DNA of 64,000 bases, taken from assembly GCA_934359185.1 (NCBI GenBank), contig CAKRLE010000007.1:108190-172189 (forward strand). The letters are read 5' to 3'. The stretch is from an uncultured Lachnospira sp. Lineage in GTDB: Bacteria; Bacillota; Clostridia; Lachnospirales; Lachnospiraceae. Made by a program: the position numbers and the translations under genes. Below, in pieces: positions 8,309-17,962 of the stretch. Position 1 is the stretch's first letter; every line of letters starts with the position of its first letter. The notes beneath the pieces were generated by a model. It made no database searches. It saw nothing but the letters and a program-made list of their open reading frames with translations, and was not told where the DNA came from.

Positions 8309-9004
8309 TTATTCATTAGATTCAATGGCTTCGCATGACTTGGTATCACACATTTCTTCAGAAGCACATTTTCTGAACCGGCTGTAATTCACGACATAGA
8401 GAAGCATGTACATAACTGCAGCAAAAGCGCATCCACCTATTAAATCTGTTATGCTGTGCTGTTTTAAAAATAAAGTAGATAAGCATATAAGTACACAAAT
8501 AACAAGTGAACATACACGGACTGCTTTATGGTTTTTTAAGGCTTCACATTTGTTAAGGGCAATGTGTACGACAACTGAGTTGTATACATGGATGCTTGGA
8601 AATACATTATATGGCGTATCAACTTCATACAGTGAAGCAACAAGTGTTCCAAATATATTATCTGGCAGTGTGCCTGGGCGAAGATTAAGTCCGTTAGGAT
8701 AAATCATGCATATTATCAGACATACAGACATGCCGAGTATGAGAGACAGAGCCATGCGGATAAATTCTTTATCTGTTGCATATATCATCATGAACAGGCA
8801 TGCGCCAACAATGTATACAAACCAGAAATAATATGGAATTATAAAATATTCACAGAACGGTATGGCATTGTCAAATGCTATATCAATAATGTGCATGTTA
8901 GGTGTGGCATCTGTGATAGCTTTTTCAAGGAAAAAGAACCATGGCAGATATATTAAGACATATAAGCCATATAGTGGACGCCATTTTTTAAAACGATTAA
9001 TCAT
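8309..9004 (-). CDS. PAP2 superfamily membrane protein
   Basis: A 231-residue integral membrane protein with about six hydrophobic segments. It carries the PAP2 phosphatase motifs PSIHV (residues 136-140) and KQHSITD (181-187), holding the two expected catalytic histidines, plus an arginine in LRPGTLPD (near 109). Such enzymes dephosphorylate lipid phosphates or transfer phospho-head groups. The architecture recalls inositol-phosphate transferase-like PAP2 proteins; the substrate is not predictable. The start has GGGGG about 8 nt upstream. Confidence 0.8.
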   Translation of the reverse strand: MINRFKKWRPLYGLYVLIYLPWFFFLEKAITDATPNMHIIDIAFDNAIPFCEYFIIPYYFWFVYIVGACLFMMIYATDKEFIRMALSLILGMSVCLIICMIYPNGLNLRPGTLPDNIFGTLVASLYEVDTPYNVFPSIHVYNSVVVHIALNKCEALKNHKAVRVCSLVICVLICLSTLFLKQHSITDLIGGCAFAAVMYMLLYVVNYSRFRKCASEEMCDTKSCEAIESNE

Positions 9005-9087
9005 CTGATAACCCCCTTGTTTAATTAAGAAATCAATATTATTAATTATGTAAAATGTAAATAAAAAATCTTTAGCAATATTTTTGT

Positions 9088-9116
9088 ATTATATCAAATA
9101 AATATATTAAAGGCAA
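9088..9116 (-). promoter_or_regulatory. Sigma-A promoter for the PAP2 gene
   Basis: On the minus strand, TTGCCT (9116-9111), a 17-nt spacer and TATAAT (9093-9088). It is set back-to-back with the promoter of the ABC transporter genes. Confidence 0.65.
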
Positions 9117-9202
9117 CAACAGCATATACCTCAAATAGAAACAAAATGTAATTAATTTATTAAATTTTTTTAAAGAGTGTATATGCCGTAATTTTGCATA
9201 AG

Positions 9203-9231
9203 TTGCAAAAAATAATATAGTAGTATATAAT
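9203..9231 (+). promoter_or_regulatory. Sigma-A promoter for the ABC gene set
   Basis: TTGCAA (9203-9208), a 17-nt spacer and TATAAT (9226-9231), about 48 nt before the start codon. Confidence 0.75.
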
Positions 9232-9278
9232 TAACAATAATTGTGCGTTCATATTAGAACCATACATGGAGGATTAAC

Positions 9279-9941
9279 ATGCTTAAACTTAATCATGTCA
9301 AGAAGATATATGACAAACAGGAAATACTTACAGACGTTGATTATACGTTTGAACAGGGAAAGATATATCCTATTCTTGGGGGAACCGGGGCAGGAAGAAC
9401 AACATTGTTTGAGTGCATCAGTGGTGATGTGCCAATTGATGGTGGTTCTATAGAGTCAGGTTCTAAGAGAGAATCATTTTATGCAGCCAAGCAGAGCGTG
9501 CTTCCTATGTATATATCAGGATATGAATTTATAAGCTTATTGTGTTCATTTAAGAAAAAAGAAAATGCAGATGGCTATCTTGACAGAGTCATGCTTTCAG
9601 AAGAAGTCAGGAATGACCTTATATGTAATTATTCATTTGAAGATAAGAAGAGATTGCAGCTGGCAGCATTTCTGGTACAGAGACCATATGTAATCATGTT
9701 TGATGAACCATTAGATTTCTGCAGTGAAGAATATATTGATACATTTCTTGATGTGTTGTCATCTGAGTGCCATGAGCATGTAGTTCTTATATCGACAAGC
9801 GTGCTTTCTATTGCACAAAGAATTGCACCAGATGTACTTGTGCTTAATAATGGCGAGCTCAACGAAGTCACAGCTGAGATGATTGATATTCCTGAGATTA
9901 ATAATGCAATTCTTGATATATTGGGAGATTTAGAAGAATGA
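9279..9941 (+). CDS. ABC transporter ATP-binding protein, degenerate signature
   Basis: A 220-residue ABC ATPase. Walker A is GGTGAGRTT (34-42, with R in place of the usual K) and Walker B is VIMFDEP (138-144). The LSGGQ signature is replaced by YSFEDKKRL (about 118-126), and the switch histidine is not obvious. It overlaps the next gene by 4 nt (ATGA), so the two are translationally coupled. The lost lysine and signature suggest weak or altered ATPase activity; whether it exports anything is unclear. Confidence 0.8.
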   Translation: MLKLNHVKKIYDKQEILTDVDYTFEQGKIYPILGGTGAGRTTLFECISGDVPIDGGSIESGSKRESFYAAKQSVLPMYISGYEFISLLCSFKKKENADGYLDRVMLSEEVRNDLICNYSFEDKKRLQLAAFLVQRPYVIMFDEPLDFCSEEYIDTFLDVLSSECHEHVVLISTSVLSIAQRIAPDVLVLNNGELNEVTAEMIDIPEINNAILDILGDLEE

Positions 9942-10753
9942 TAATAGTTAAAAAGATGTTTGCTGAGAAGATTCTCAGGTATATGGAGATGATGAACAGG
10001 TTCCTGCTTGTTTTATACAGAATACCTAATCTCGGCGATAAACTGCATGAACAGATAGTCGATAATAACAATCGTAAACTTAAGACTACATTTGGCGTGA
10101 CAGCCCAGATTGGTGTAGTGCTGCTGGAATTTTTAAGAAAATATATATATGTCCTTATATTCATGTATGTTCCATACAGGCTTATAGGACGTTTGTGTCC
10201 GCTTGTTGCGAGCCACCAGCAGACGACTATTATATATATGTTCTTTATGCTGTCTACACTATGTGGAAGCATTGCTAATACTACACTTATGGCAATGGGT
10301 GACAGGGATTATCTTATGATGCGTGTCATGCTTATAAGTCCGTATATGAATTTCCTGGGAAAACTTGCATATAAGGTGGCATCTGATTTCGTATATTTTA
10401 CTATTATTCTTACAATGTTTGGTGTTACGTTCTGGCGTGCATTGTGTCTGAGCCTGTTTACAGCAGCGTGCAGGCCGGTAGGAGAGATGTTTGCTATTCT
10501 GATATTTGAAAAGTTTACAGTGATATACGATAACAGGGGGATATTTAATGGCTTTGTAATGGCTATGTGTGTTCTTGTGGCATATGGTGTCCCTGTCCTT
10601 AGCAGAAAGGTATCGTCAGCATGGCTTGCTTTTGCGCATCCAGTATCAGCAATCGTTATGCTTCTTATTGGTGGTGCTGCTACAGCGTATCTGTGGTGGT
10701 ACAAGCATTACAGAAAGATTGTCCGTGAAGCTATGCATATGAAGAGAGAGTAG
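9938..10753 (+). CDS. Membrane protein, probable ABC permease partner
   Basis: A 271-residue protein with about six hydrophobic segments after a cytosolic N-terminus (first ~65 residues). No catalytic motif was recognised. The 4-nt overlap with the ABC ATPase argues that it is the membrane subunit. It ends in a basic tail (HYRKIVREAMHMKRE). The family was not identified; the transported substrate is unknown. Confidence 0.7.
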   Translation: MIIVKKMFAEKILRYMEMMNRFLLVLYRIPNLGDKLHEQIVDNNNRKLKTTFGVTAQIGVVLLEFLRKYIYVLIFMYVPYRLIGRLCPLVASHQQTTIIYMFFMLSTLCGSIANTTLMAMGDRDYLMMRVMLISPYMNFLGKLAYKVASDFVYFTIILTMFGVTFWRALCLSLFTAACRPVGEMFAILIFEKFTVIYDNRGIFNGFVMAMCVLVAYGVPVLSRKVSSAWLAFAHPVSAIVMLLIGGAATAYLWWYKHYRKIVREAMHMKRE

Positions 10754-10801
10754 TTTATATCCATAATTATTCAAGAGTATTGTCGGGAGATGGTTAAGAT
10801 A

Positions 10802-12214
10802 ATGACTAATAAAAAAAGGATAATCCGTATATTAGAAAAGACAGCGGTTTTTATAATGTTTATTCTGATTATTTCCTATATGGTATACAGCAGATATTCA
10901 GAGAATAAGTCAAAGCAGATTAACTTAAAGTCAAGATATACATTTGCCGTGACAATTGATTCTGATGGGAATGTTGTCGAGCCAAAAGATCCGGGCGAAG
11001 TTAACCACACTCTGTCACAGGATTTTGCTGATCTTGATATAAGCCAGATTGGAAGTATATGGACGCGGGAATTTCTGGCTCAATATTCACAGAGATATGT
11101 AAGCTGGTCTAAAAAGCTTAACAGAATAGAGATAGATGAGCCGTCAGTTCTCGATGAGAGTAAGGATGTCCTTCTTATCAGCTTCAGTGCGGGGCTTAAT
11201 GATTCTAATATGGATAATTTTGAAGAGTGGGACGGAATCCTTGAGAATGGGAGAATGCATTGTGAGTGGGTTGTTGAGTTTATTATAGATAATCATTATG
11301 ATGGAACTGCGACAATATATGTGTCATCCATAATGTCACCTGAGGATTATGGAATAGAGCAGAACAGCAAAAATAATATAACATCCGGAATATTAGAGGA
11401 TGAAACAGAGAGCTCATATGCGTATTATCAGATAAAGAATAATTTCCTGTCGGTTACGTACGATGGTGGAGAGAAGTTTATTAATGTTCCGGTTGATATA
11501 TCTAAGCTTCCGATAGTAGATAATGGTTCTACAGGAAACCAGAGCCTTGCTAAAGGCAGCTTCATTGTAAATACAACAATGACTGCATTTTTATATGGCG
11601 GAACTATTACAGGTGGAAGCAGAACTCCGCTTACTGTTGTTTATTCGACAGATCTTGGCACACAATGGACAACGTGTGAGATAGATGATACCTATGGAGC
11701 GCAGTACTATTATATAGATTTCTTTGATGAGAATAGTGGTGTTATTGTAGCGGAATATAGCTCAGGCAATAATCAGACGTATTCTAAGATATATACCACA
11801 TCCAATGGCGGCAATTCATGGAGCACAACAGGCCAGGGACCATCGACGGGCCAGTTAAAAGGTGCTAAATTCATAAATGCACAGACAGGTTTCTTTGCGT
11901 ATGAATATAATGATGAAGTTGATTCTAATCTTTATATGACTTCTGATGGGGCAAAGACATTTGAAAAAATATATCTTCCTGAACAGAAGCTTGAGAGTGC
12001 AATCACAGAAGCTGTTGGTGAGGATGCATCATGGAGCAGTGTGTTTAAAGAGGCAAGCGTTCCTGTTGTTGATAAGAATTCAGATATTATAGTTTATCTT
12101 ACACAGGGAAGCGAAGGAAGCTATAACAGTGGAAGAACAGCAGCCAAATATATCTCGTCAGACCGTGGTGTTACATTCAAATATTCAGGGCTGGTAGAGA
12201 TTTCTAAAGAATAA
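10802..12214 (+). CDS. Membrane-anchored Asp-box (BNR) repeat protein
   Basis: A 470-residue protein with a single N-terminal membrane anchor (about residues 10-30) and a large outer domain. Four Asp-box motifs are seen: YSTDLGTQW (~280), TSNGGNSW (~332), TSDGAKTF (~379) and SSDRGVTF (~452), the signature turns of beta-propellers in sialidases and photosystem assembly factors. No sialidase RIP motif is obvious, so it may be a binding rather than an enzymatic propeller. The ATG at 10802 is preferred over 10790, which sits directly on the GGGAG. It follows the ABC genes closely and ends at a strong terminator, so it is probably the third gene of that unit. Confidence 0.75.
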   Translation: MTNKKRIIRILEKTAVFIMFILIISYMVYSRYSENKSKQINLKSRYTFAVTIDSDGNVVEPKDPGEVNHTLSQDFADLDISQIGSIWTREFLAQYSQRYVSWSKKLNRIEIDEPSVLDESKDVLLISFSAGLNDSNMDNFEEWDGILENGRMHCEWVVEFIIDNHYDGTATIYVSSIMSPEDYGIEQNSKNNITSGILEDETESSYAYYQIKNNFLSVTYDGGEKFINVPVDISKLPIVDNGSTGNQSLAKGSFIVNTTMTAFLYGGTITGGSRTPLTVVYSTDLGTQWTTCEIDDTYGAQYYYIDFFDENSGVIVAEYSSGNNQTYSKIYTTSNGGNSWSTTGQGPSTGQLKGAKFINAQTGFFAYEYNDEVDSNLYMTSDGAKTFEKIYLPEQKLESAITEAVGEDASWSSVFKEASVPVVDKNSDIIVYLTQGSEGSYNSGRTAAKYISSDRGVTFKYSGLVEISKE

Positions 12215-12218
12215 TTAC

Positions 12219-12275
12219 AAAACTTCTCATACTCTATGGATTTTGCAGTGGCTTTCTATAGATATGAGAAGTTTT
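12219..12275 (+). terminator. Intrinsic terminator of the ABC/Asp-box unit
   Basis: A perfect 13-bp stem (12219-12231 with 12263-12275) with a 31-nt loop, followed by T residues. Confidence 0.8.
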
Positions 12276-12296
12276 TGCATAATTATAAATACTCGC

Positions 12297-12325
12297 TTGA
12301 AATCGAAACTTGTATGTGGTAAAAT
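12297..12325 (+). promoter_or_regulatory. Promoter for carAB
   Basis: TTGAAA (12297-12302), a 17-nt spacer, TAAAAT (12320-12325). Confidence 0.6.
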
Positions 12326-12339
12326 TTTATAAATCCGAG

Positions 12340-12368
12340 AAAAAAGACAATTTTTTGTCTTTTTTTTT
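12340..12368 (+). promoter_or_regulatory. Terminator-like hairpin in the carA leader
   Basis: A 10-bp A/T-rich stem (12340-12349 with 12356-12365), loop of 6, running into a T tract. It lies between the carAB promoter and carA and so could act as an attenuator. I found no PyrR-binding loop or leader peptide to confirm this. Confidence 0.45.
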
Positions 12369-12398
12369 GCGCAAAACACGAAAGGGAATAGGTAAATC

Positions 12399-13472
12399 AT
12401 GAAAGCATTTTTAATTCTTGAAGATGGAACAGTGTTTAGTGGCACAAGTATTGGCTCTACCCGCGAGGTTATCAGTGAGATAGTTTTCAATACATCAATG
12501 ACGGGCTATCTGGAGGTCTTGACTGACCCTTCATATGCTGGACAAGCGGTAACTATGACATATCCTTTAATTGGTAATTACGGAATATGTTACAAAGATA
12601 TGGAATCACCAAAGGCTCAGCCAGATGGTTTTATTGTGCGAGAGTTATCAAGAACTCCAAGCAACTTTAGATGCGAAGATCCTATTCAGAAATTTCTTTT
12701 AGATAATGATATTCCTGGTATTGCAGGAATTGATACAAGAGCTCTTGCTAAGATTTTAAGAGAAAAGGGTACTATGAATGGAATGATAACAACTAACGAG
12801 AATTATAATCTCGATGAGGTTCTTCCTAAGATTAAAGAGTATTCAGTAACAGGTGTTGTAAGAAAAACAACATGTAAGGAAATCGAGGTTCTTCCTGGTA
12901 AAGGACCTAAGGTAGCGCTTCTTGACCTTGGTGCTAAGAGAAATATTGCAAGATCTCTGAATGAAAGAGGCTGTGAGGTAACTATATATCCTGCATACAC
13001 TAAGGCAGAAGAGATTCTTGGCACTAATCCAGATGGTATTATGTTATCTAATGGTGCTGGTGACCCTAAGGAGTGTGTAGAGATTATAGAGGAGCTTAAA
13101 AAGCTGTATGCAAGTGAAGTTCCAATCTTTGCAATCTGTCTTGGACATCAGCTTATGGCACTTGCAACAGGTGCAGACACACATAAGTTAAAATATGGAC
13201 ACAGAGGTGCTAACCATCCAGTTAAGGATTTAAAGACTGGAAGAGTGTACATATCATGCCAGAACCACGGATATGTTGTTGATGAGACAACACTTGATCC
13301 AAAGGTTGCTGTTCCTGCCTTTGAAAATGTTAATGACAAGACTAACGAGGGACTTGAATATGTAGGTAAGAAGATATTTACAGTACAGTTCCATCCTGAG
13401 GCATGTGCAGGTCCACAGGATACAGGTTACTTATTTGATAGATTTATGGACATGATGAAGAAGGAGGACTAA
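12399..13472 (+). CDS. carA: Carbamoyl-phosphate synthase, small subunit
   Basis: A 357-residue glutamine amidotransferase subunit that supplies ammonia to CarB for carbamoyl phosphate, shared by pyrimidine and arginine synthesis. The N-terminal CPSase small-chain domain is followed by a class I amidotransferase domain with the nucleophile in FAICLGHQ (Cys near 247) and the HPEA motif near 331. Full length. carB begins 4 nt after the stop, so this is a carAB operon. Confidence 0.97.
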   Translation: MKAFLILEDGTVFSGTSIGSTREVISEIVFNTSMTGYLEVLTDPSYAGQAVTMTYPLIGNYGICYKDMESPKAQPDGFIVRELSRTPSNFRCEDPIQKFLLDNDIPGIAGIDTRALAKILREKGTMNGMITTNENYNLDEVLPKIKEYSVTGVVRKTTCKEIEVLPGKGPKVALLDLGAKRNIARSLNERGCEVTIYPAYTKAEEILGTNPDGIMLSNGAGDPKECVEIIEELKKLYASEVPIFAICLGHQLMALATGADTHKLKYGHRGANHPVKDLKTGRVYISCQNHGYVVDETTLDPKVAVPAFENVNDKTNEGLEYVGKKIFTVQFHPEACAGPQDTGYLFDRFMDMMKKED

Positions 13473-13476
13473 GAAG

Positions 13477-16400
13477 ATGCCAAAGAATAATGACATTAAG
13501 AAAGTTTTAGTTATAGGTTCAGGCCCAATTATTATCGGACAGGCTGCAGAGTTTGATTATGCTGGTACACAGGCCTGCCGTTCTCTTAAAGAAGAGGGAA
13601 TTGAAGTTGTTCTTGTAAATTCTAATCCTGCCACAATCATGACAGATAAGGATATTGCTGATGAGGTTTATATTGAGCCTCTTACAGTTAAAGTCCTTGA
13701 GCAGATAATTTTAAAGGAAAAGCCAGACAGTATTCTTCCTACACTGGGTGGTCAGGCTGGACTTAATCTTGCCATGGAGATTGCAGAAACTGGATTCCTT
13801 GAAGAACATAATGTTAAGCTCATTGGTACAACATCTCTTACAATCAAGAAGGCAGAAGACCGTCTTATGTTTAAGGAGACTATGGAAAAGATTGGTGAGC
13901 CATGTGCTGCATCACTCGTAGTTAATGATGTTCCAACTGGTGAAGCATTTGCAGCTAAGATTGGTTATCCGGTCGTTCTTCGTCCTGCATATACATTAGG
14001 AGGAAGTGGCGGCGGTATCGCACACAATGTAGCTGAACTCCGTGAAATCCTTGAGAATGGTCTCAGACTTTCAAGAGTAGGTGAGGTTTTAGTTGAGCGT
14101 TGTATCGCTGGATGGAAAGAGATTGAGTACGAGGTAATGCGAGATGGTAATGGTAACTGCATTACAGTATGTAACATGGAGAATATCGACCCTGTCGGTG
14201 TTCATACAGGCGATAGTATCGTTGTTGCTCCTTCCCAGACATTGTCAGATAAAGAGTATCAGATGCTTAGAACATCAGCTCTTAATATTATAGATGAGTT
14301 AGGCATAACAGGTGGATGTAACGTGCAGTATGCACTTAATCCAGACAGCTTTGAGTACTGTGTAATTGAAGTTAACCCTCGTGTAAGCCGTTCTTCAGCA
14401 CTTGCTTCTAAGGCTACAGGTTATCCTATCGCCAAGGTTGCAGCTAAGATTGCGTTAGGTTACACGCTTGATGAGATTAAAAATGCAATTACAGGCAAGA
14501 CATTTGCGAGTTTTGAGCCAGCACTTGACTATTGTGTAGTAAAGATGCCAAGACTTCCATTCGATAAGTTTATTTCTGCCAAGAGAACTCTTACAACACA
14601 GATGAAGGCTACTGGTGAGGTTATGAGTATAGCCAATAACTTTGAGGGTGGTCTTATGAAGGCTATCCGTTCGCTCGAGCAGCATGTTGACAGCCTTATG
14701 TCATATGATTTCACTAAGCTTACAGATGAGGAGCTTTTAGACGAACTTGCTGTTGTAGATGACAGAAGAATCTGGAAGATAGCAGAAGCATTGAGAAGAC
14801 ATATGCCAGCAGCCAAGCTTCATGATATAACTAAGATTGACCTTTGGTTTATCGATAAGCTCCAGATTATTGTAGATATGGAAAATGCTTTAAAGCGTGG
14901 TCCTCTTACTAAGGAACTTTTAAAGGAAGCTAAGAGAATTGAATTCCCTGATAATGTAATCGGTGAGCTTACTGGTCACACAGAAAGAGAAATCAAAGAG
15001 TTAAGAGACGAATATGATATCCATGCAGCATTCAAGATGGTTGATACATGTGCTGCTGAGTTTGCTGCTACAACACCATATTACTATTCTGTATATGGAA
15101 GTGAGAATGAGGCAGTTGAGACAAGGGACAAGAAGAAGGTATTAGTACTTGGTTCAGGTCCTATAAGAATTGGACAGGGTATTGAGTTTGATTTCTGTTC
15201 AGTTCACTGTACATGGTCATTTGAAAAGCAGGGCTATGAGACAATCATTATCAATAACAACCCTGAGACAGTTTCAACAGACTTTGATATTGCTGATAAG
15301 CTTTATTTTGAGCCTCTTACACCAGAGGATGTTGAGTCAATCGTTGATTTTGAGAAGCCAGACGGAGCTGTTGTACAGTTCGGTGGACAGACAGCGATTA
15401 AGCTTACTGAGGCGCTTATGAAGATGGGTGTTCCAATCCTTGGAACAAGTGCAGAGGATGTAGATGCCGCAGAGGATAGAGAGTTATTCGATAAGATTCT
15501 TGAGCAGTGTGAGATTCCTAGAGCTAAGGGTCACACAGTATTCACAGTTGAGGAAGCTTTAAAGGCTGCTAATGAATTAGGTTATCCAGTACTTGTTCGT
15601 CCTTCATACGTTCTTGGTGGACAGGGCATGCAGATTGCTGTATCTGATGAGGATGTTGTAGAGTTCATGAACATCATCAACAGAATTAAGCAGGATCATC
15701 CAATTCTTGTAGATAAGTACCTTATGGGTAAAGAGATAGAGGTAGACGCTGTGTGTGATGGTGAGGATATTCTTATCCCTGGTATCATGGAGCATATTGA
15801 GAGAGCTGGTATCCATTCAGGAGACAGTATCTCTGTATATCCAGCTAAGTCTATCACTCCAAGAATTACAGATATGATAGTTGAATATACTAAGAGACTT
15901 GCAAGATCCCTTCATGTTAAGGGCCTTATCAATATCCAGTTTATTGTATATAACGATCAGGTATATGTAATCGAGGTTAACCCTCGTTCAAGTCGTACTG
16001 TTCCATATATCAGTAAGGTTACAGGCATTCCAATCGTTAAACTTGCTACAAGTGTCATCACAGGAAGCAGGATAAAGGATTTAGGTTATGAGCCAGGACT
16101 TGCAAAGCCTGCTGATTATTATGCAATCAAGATGCCTGTATTCTCATTTGAGAAAATCAGAGGTGCTGATATTACAATGGGACCTGAGATGAAGTCTACA
16201 GGCGAGTGTCTTGGTATCTCTAAGGATTTTGATGAGGCATTATTTAAGGCGTTCCAGGGAGCTGGAATATGTCTTCCTAAGCATAAGCAGATTATCATGA
16301 CACTTGCAGATAAGGATAAGCAGGATGGTATTGATATTGCACAGAGATTTGAGGCGTTGGGATATAAGATATATGCATCAAGAGGAACTGCCAAGATTCT

Positions 16401-16677
16401 TAAGGAGAATGGAGTGCATGCAATCCAGGTTAACAAGATAGGCCAGGAAGCACCAACACTTCTCGATCTTATCTTAGAACATAAGATTGACCTTATAATT
16501 GATACACCAGAGAGTGGTATTGAGAGAGCAAAGGACGGTTTCCTTATACGACGTTATGCAATTGAGACAGGCGTTCACTGCCTTACAAGTCTTGATACAG
16601 CTCATGCGCTTATATCAAGTCTTGAGCATGCATTTAACAATAAGGAACTTACAATTGTTGATATTGCAAAGATTTAA
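13477..16677 (+). CDS. carB: Carbamoyl-phosphate synthase, large subunit
   Basis: 1066 residues, the usual length. Two homologous halves each carry an ATP-grasp synthase unit: the first starts GSGPIIIGQ, the second GSGPIRIGQGIEFD near residue 553. A C-terminal MGS-like regulatory domain (about 930-1066) is present. An AAGGAGG ribosome binding site is formed by the last codons of carA. Makes carbamoyl phosphate from bicarbonate, ammonia and two ATP. Confidence 0.98.
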   Translation: MPKNNDIKKVLVIGSGPIIIGQAAEFDYAGTQACRSLKEEGIEVVLVNSNPATIMTDKDIADEVYIEPLTVKVLEQIILKEKPDSILPTLGGQAGLNLAMEIAETGFLEEHNVKLIGTTSLTIKKAEDRLMFKETMEKIGEPCAASLVVNDVPTGEAFAAKIGYPVVLRPAYTLGGSGGGIAHNVAELREILENGLRLSRVGEVLVERCIAGWKEIEYEVMRDGNGNCITVCNMENIDPVGVHTGDSIVVAPSQTLSDKEYQMLRTSALNIIDELGITGGCNVQYALNPDSFEYCVIEVNPRVSRSSALASKATGYPIAKVAAKIALGYTLDEIKNAITGKTFASFEPALDYCVVKMPRLPFDKFISAKRTLTTQMKATGEVMSIANNFEGGLMKAIRSLEQHVDSLMSYDFTKLTDEELLDELAVVDDRRIWKIAEALRRHMPAAKLHDITKIDLWFIDKLQIIVDMENALKRGPLTKELLKEAKRIEFPDNVIGELTGHTEREIKELRDEYDIHAAFKMVDTCAAEFAATTPYYYSVYGSENEAVETRDKKKVLVLGSGPIRIGQGIEFDFCSVHCTWSFEKQGYETIIINNNPETVSTDFDIADKLYFEPLTPEDVESIVDFEKPDGAVVQFGGQTAIKLTEALMKMGVPILGTSAEDVDAAEDRELFDKILEQCEIPRAKGHTVFTVEEALKAANELGYPVLVRPSYVLGGQGMQIAVSDEDVVEFMNIINRIKQDHPILVDKYLMGKEIEVDAVCDGEDILIPGIMEHIERAGIHSGDSISVYPAKSITPRITDMIVEYTKRLARSLHVKGLINIQFIVYNDQVYVIEVNPRSSRTVPYISKVTGIPIVKLATSVITGSRIKDLGYEPGLAKPADYYAIKMPVFSFEKIRGADITMGPEMKSTGECLGISKDFDEALFKAFQGAGICLPKHKQIIMTLADKDKQDGIDIAQRFEALGYKIYASRGTAKILKENGVHAIQVNKIGQEAPTLLDLILEHKIDLIIDTPESGIERAKDGFLIRRYAIETGVHCLTSLDTAHALISSLEHAFNNKELTIVDIAKI

Positions 16678-16714
16678 TGGTTGCATAAAAAGTAGTTAAA
16701 AGGGGTTTTTACAC

Positions 16715-17680
16715 ATGGATGCAAGAAGAGCACAGGATTTATTAAAACACATATGTCAGGATGAGGATTATGGTGCGGGAATGCTTGAAAAGCTTCCCCT
16801 GCCAGAAGTCATCTATATAGTTAACAAGATTCTTCCAGAGTGTCTTACTGAGGCTAATGACAAATGTAATGTTAATGATGCTGCATTTTTCCAGGATATG
16901 ATTAACAGATATCGTCCGCTTGCTATTGATAAGATTAAGAAAGCAGACAGATTATGGGTAGGTTACTGTGACCTGACAGGATATCCATATATAATTGATG
17001 GGCAGAATATGGTTGTCATGTATGATTATACAGACAGCAGCAAAGTTGAAGCACAGTTAGGATTCGCTGGCTATCAGGTCGGCTTCTGCAGGGCTGACAG
17101 GGAAGGCTTTTTCTCAGAAATTGGACATATGTATCGTAATGGATATAAGAAGATTTTCTTTATCGATGGAAAGTCAGAACCATTCATTGTTGAGAGAGAA
17201 GAACTTTATTCTTATGATGAGTATTTCAAGGATGATTATATAACTAATCCGGGTCTTGAAAGCGCCATGATATCATATTTCCAGGAAGTACGTAAGCACG
17301 CTCCACTAGAAGAGAGAGTGGAACTTATCAAAACAAGAGAAGAGACTATGATACAGCAGCTTCTTGTGGGTGAGTTTATGGTTCCTTGTATTAAGGAAGA
17401 GAATGAAAATGAGATAGAAATTTCTCATCCTTATATTGATTTAACAGACAGAGTTACAGATAAACAGGAGGGTGAACAGGTTATAGCAGTTCCAGTATTT
17501 ACAGATGGTTATGAGATGGACAAATGCTATGAAGGTCACCATGAAAACATGCTCTACAAGTTTACTGAACTCAAAGACCTTACCGAAGAACTTGGCGCAT
17601 CAGGAATTATTATTAACTGCTTAGGAATAAGCTATTACATGGATAATAAAACGATAGCCAAAGTTGCCGTAAGGGCATAA
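16715..17680 (+). CDS. SseB-like domain protein of unknown function
   Basis: A 321-residue cytosolic protein. The N-terminal ~200 residues resemble no family I can name. The C-terminal ~110 residues (VIAVPVFTDGYEM through GIIINCLGISYYM) fit the SseB N-terminal-like fold found in many Firmicute proteins of unknown role. It follows carB by 37 nt without an evident terminator, so it could be read through from carAB. Its stop codon is contained in the first copy of the long inverted element. Confidence 0.6.
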   Translation: MDARRAQDLLKHICQDEDYGAGMLEKLPLPEVIYIVNKILPECLTEANDKCNVNDAAFFQDMINRYRPLAIDKIKKADRLWVGYCDLTGYPYIIDGQNMVVMYDYTDSSKVEAQLGFAGYQVGFCRADREGFFSEIGHMYRNGYKKIFFIDGKSEPFIVEREELYSYDEYFKDDYITNPGLESAMISYFQEVRKHAPLEERVELIKTREETMIQQLLVGEFMVPCIKEENENEIEISHPYIDLTDRVTDKQEGEQVIAVPVFTDGYEMDKCYEGHHENMLYKFTELKDLTEELGASGIIINCLGISYYMDNKTIAKVAVRA

Positions 17681-17962
17681 AAATTCATACATCTGCCCGG
17701 AAATAGGGTTATGCCCCACGCTTCGGCGTGCTGGCTATACAAATCTGCTGGTCCTTTGTGTCTAGCTCATCTAAGGGCTGCACGACAAAGTTTATTAAAG
17801 CCGACTTGCTAAAAACGCACTTCGTTTGAACGTTTAGCAGTCGGCTTAACTTCTGTCTAACACAGCCCCAAGATGAACACGACAGTCGTCATGCAGATTT
17901 GTATAGCCAGCACGCCGAAGCGTGGGGCATAACCCTATTTCCGGGCAGATGTGTGATTTTTT
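17679..17962. repeat. Palindromic core-and-arms element, copy 1
   Basis: A 60-bp inverted repeat (17689-17748 with 17893-17952, identical over all 60 positions) encloses a 144-nt core. Pairing extends outwards, less perfectly, into an A tract that includes the left gene's stop codon and a T tract that includes the right gene's stop. The core holds stem A (17765-17780 with 17863-17878, 13 of 16 pairs) and stem B (17800-17813 with 17833-17845). Both are also found in copies 2 and 3 with compensating changes. The arms contain their own CACGC-TTCG-GCGTG hairpin. There is no ORF and no transposase. It fills the gap between convergent genes. Confidence 0.85.
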
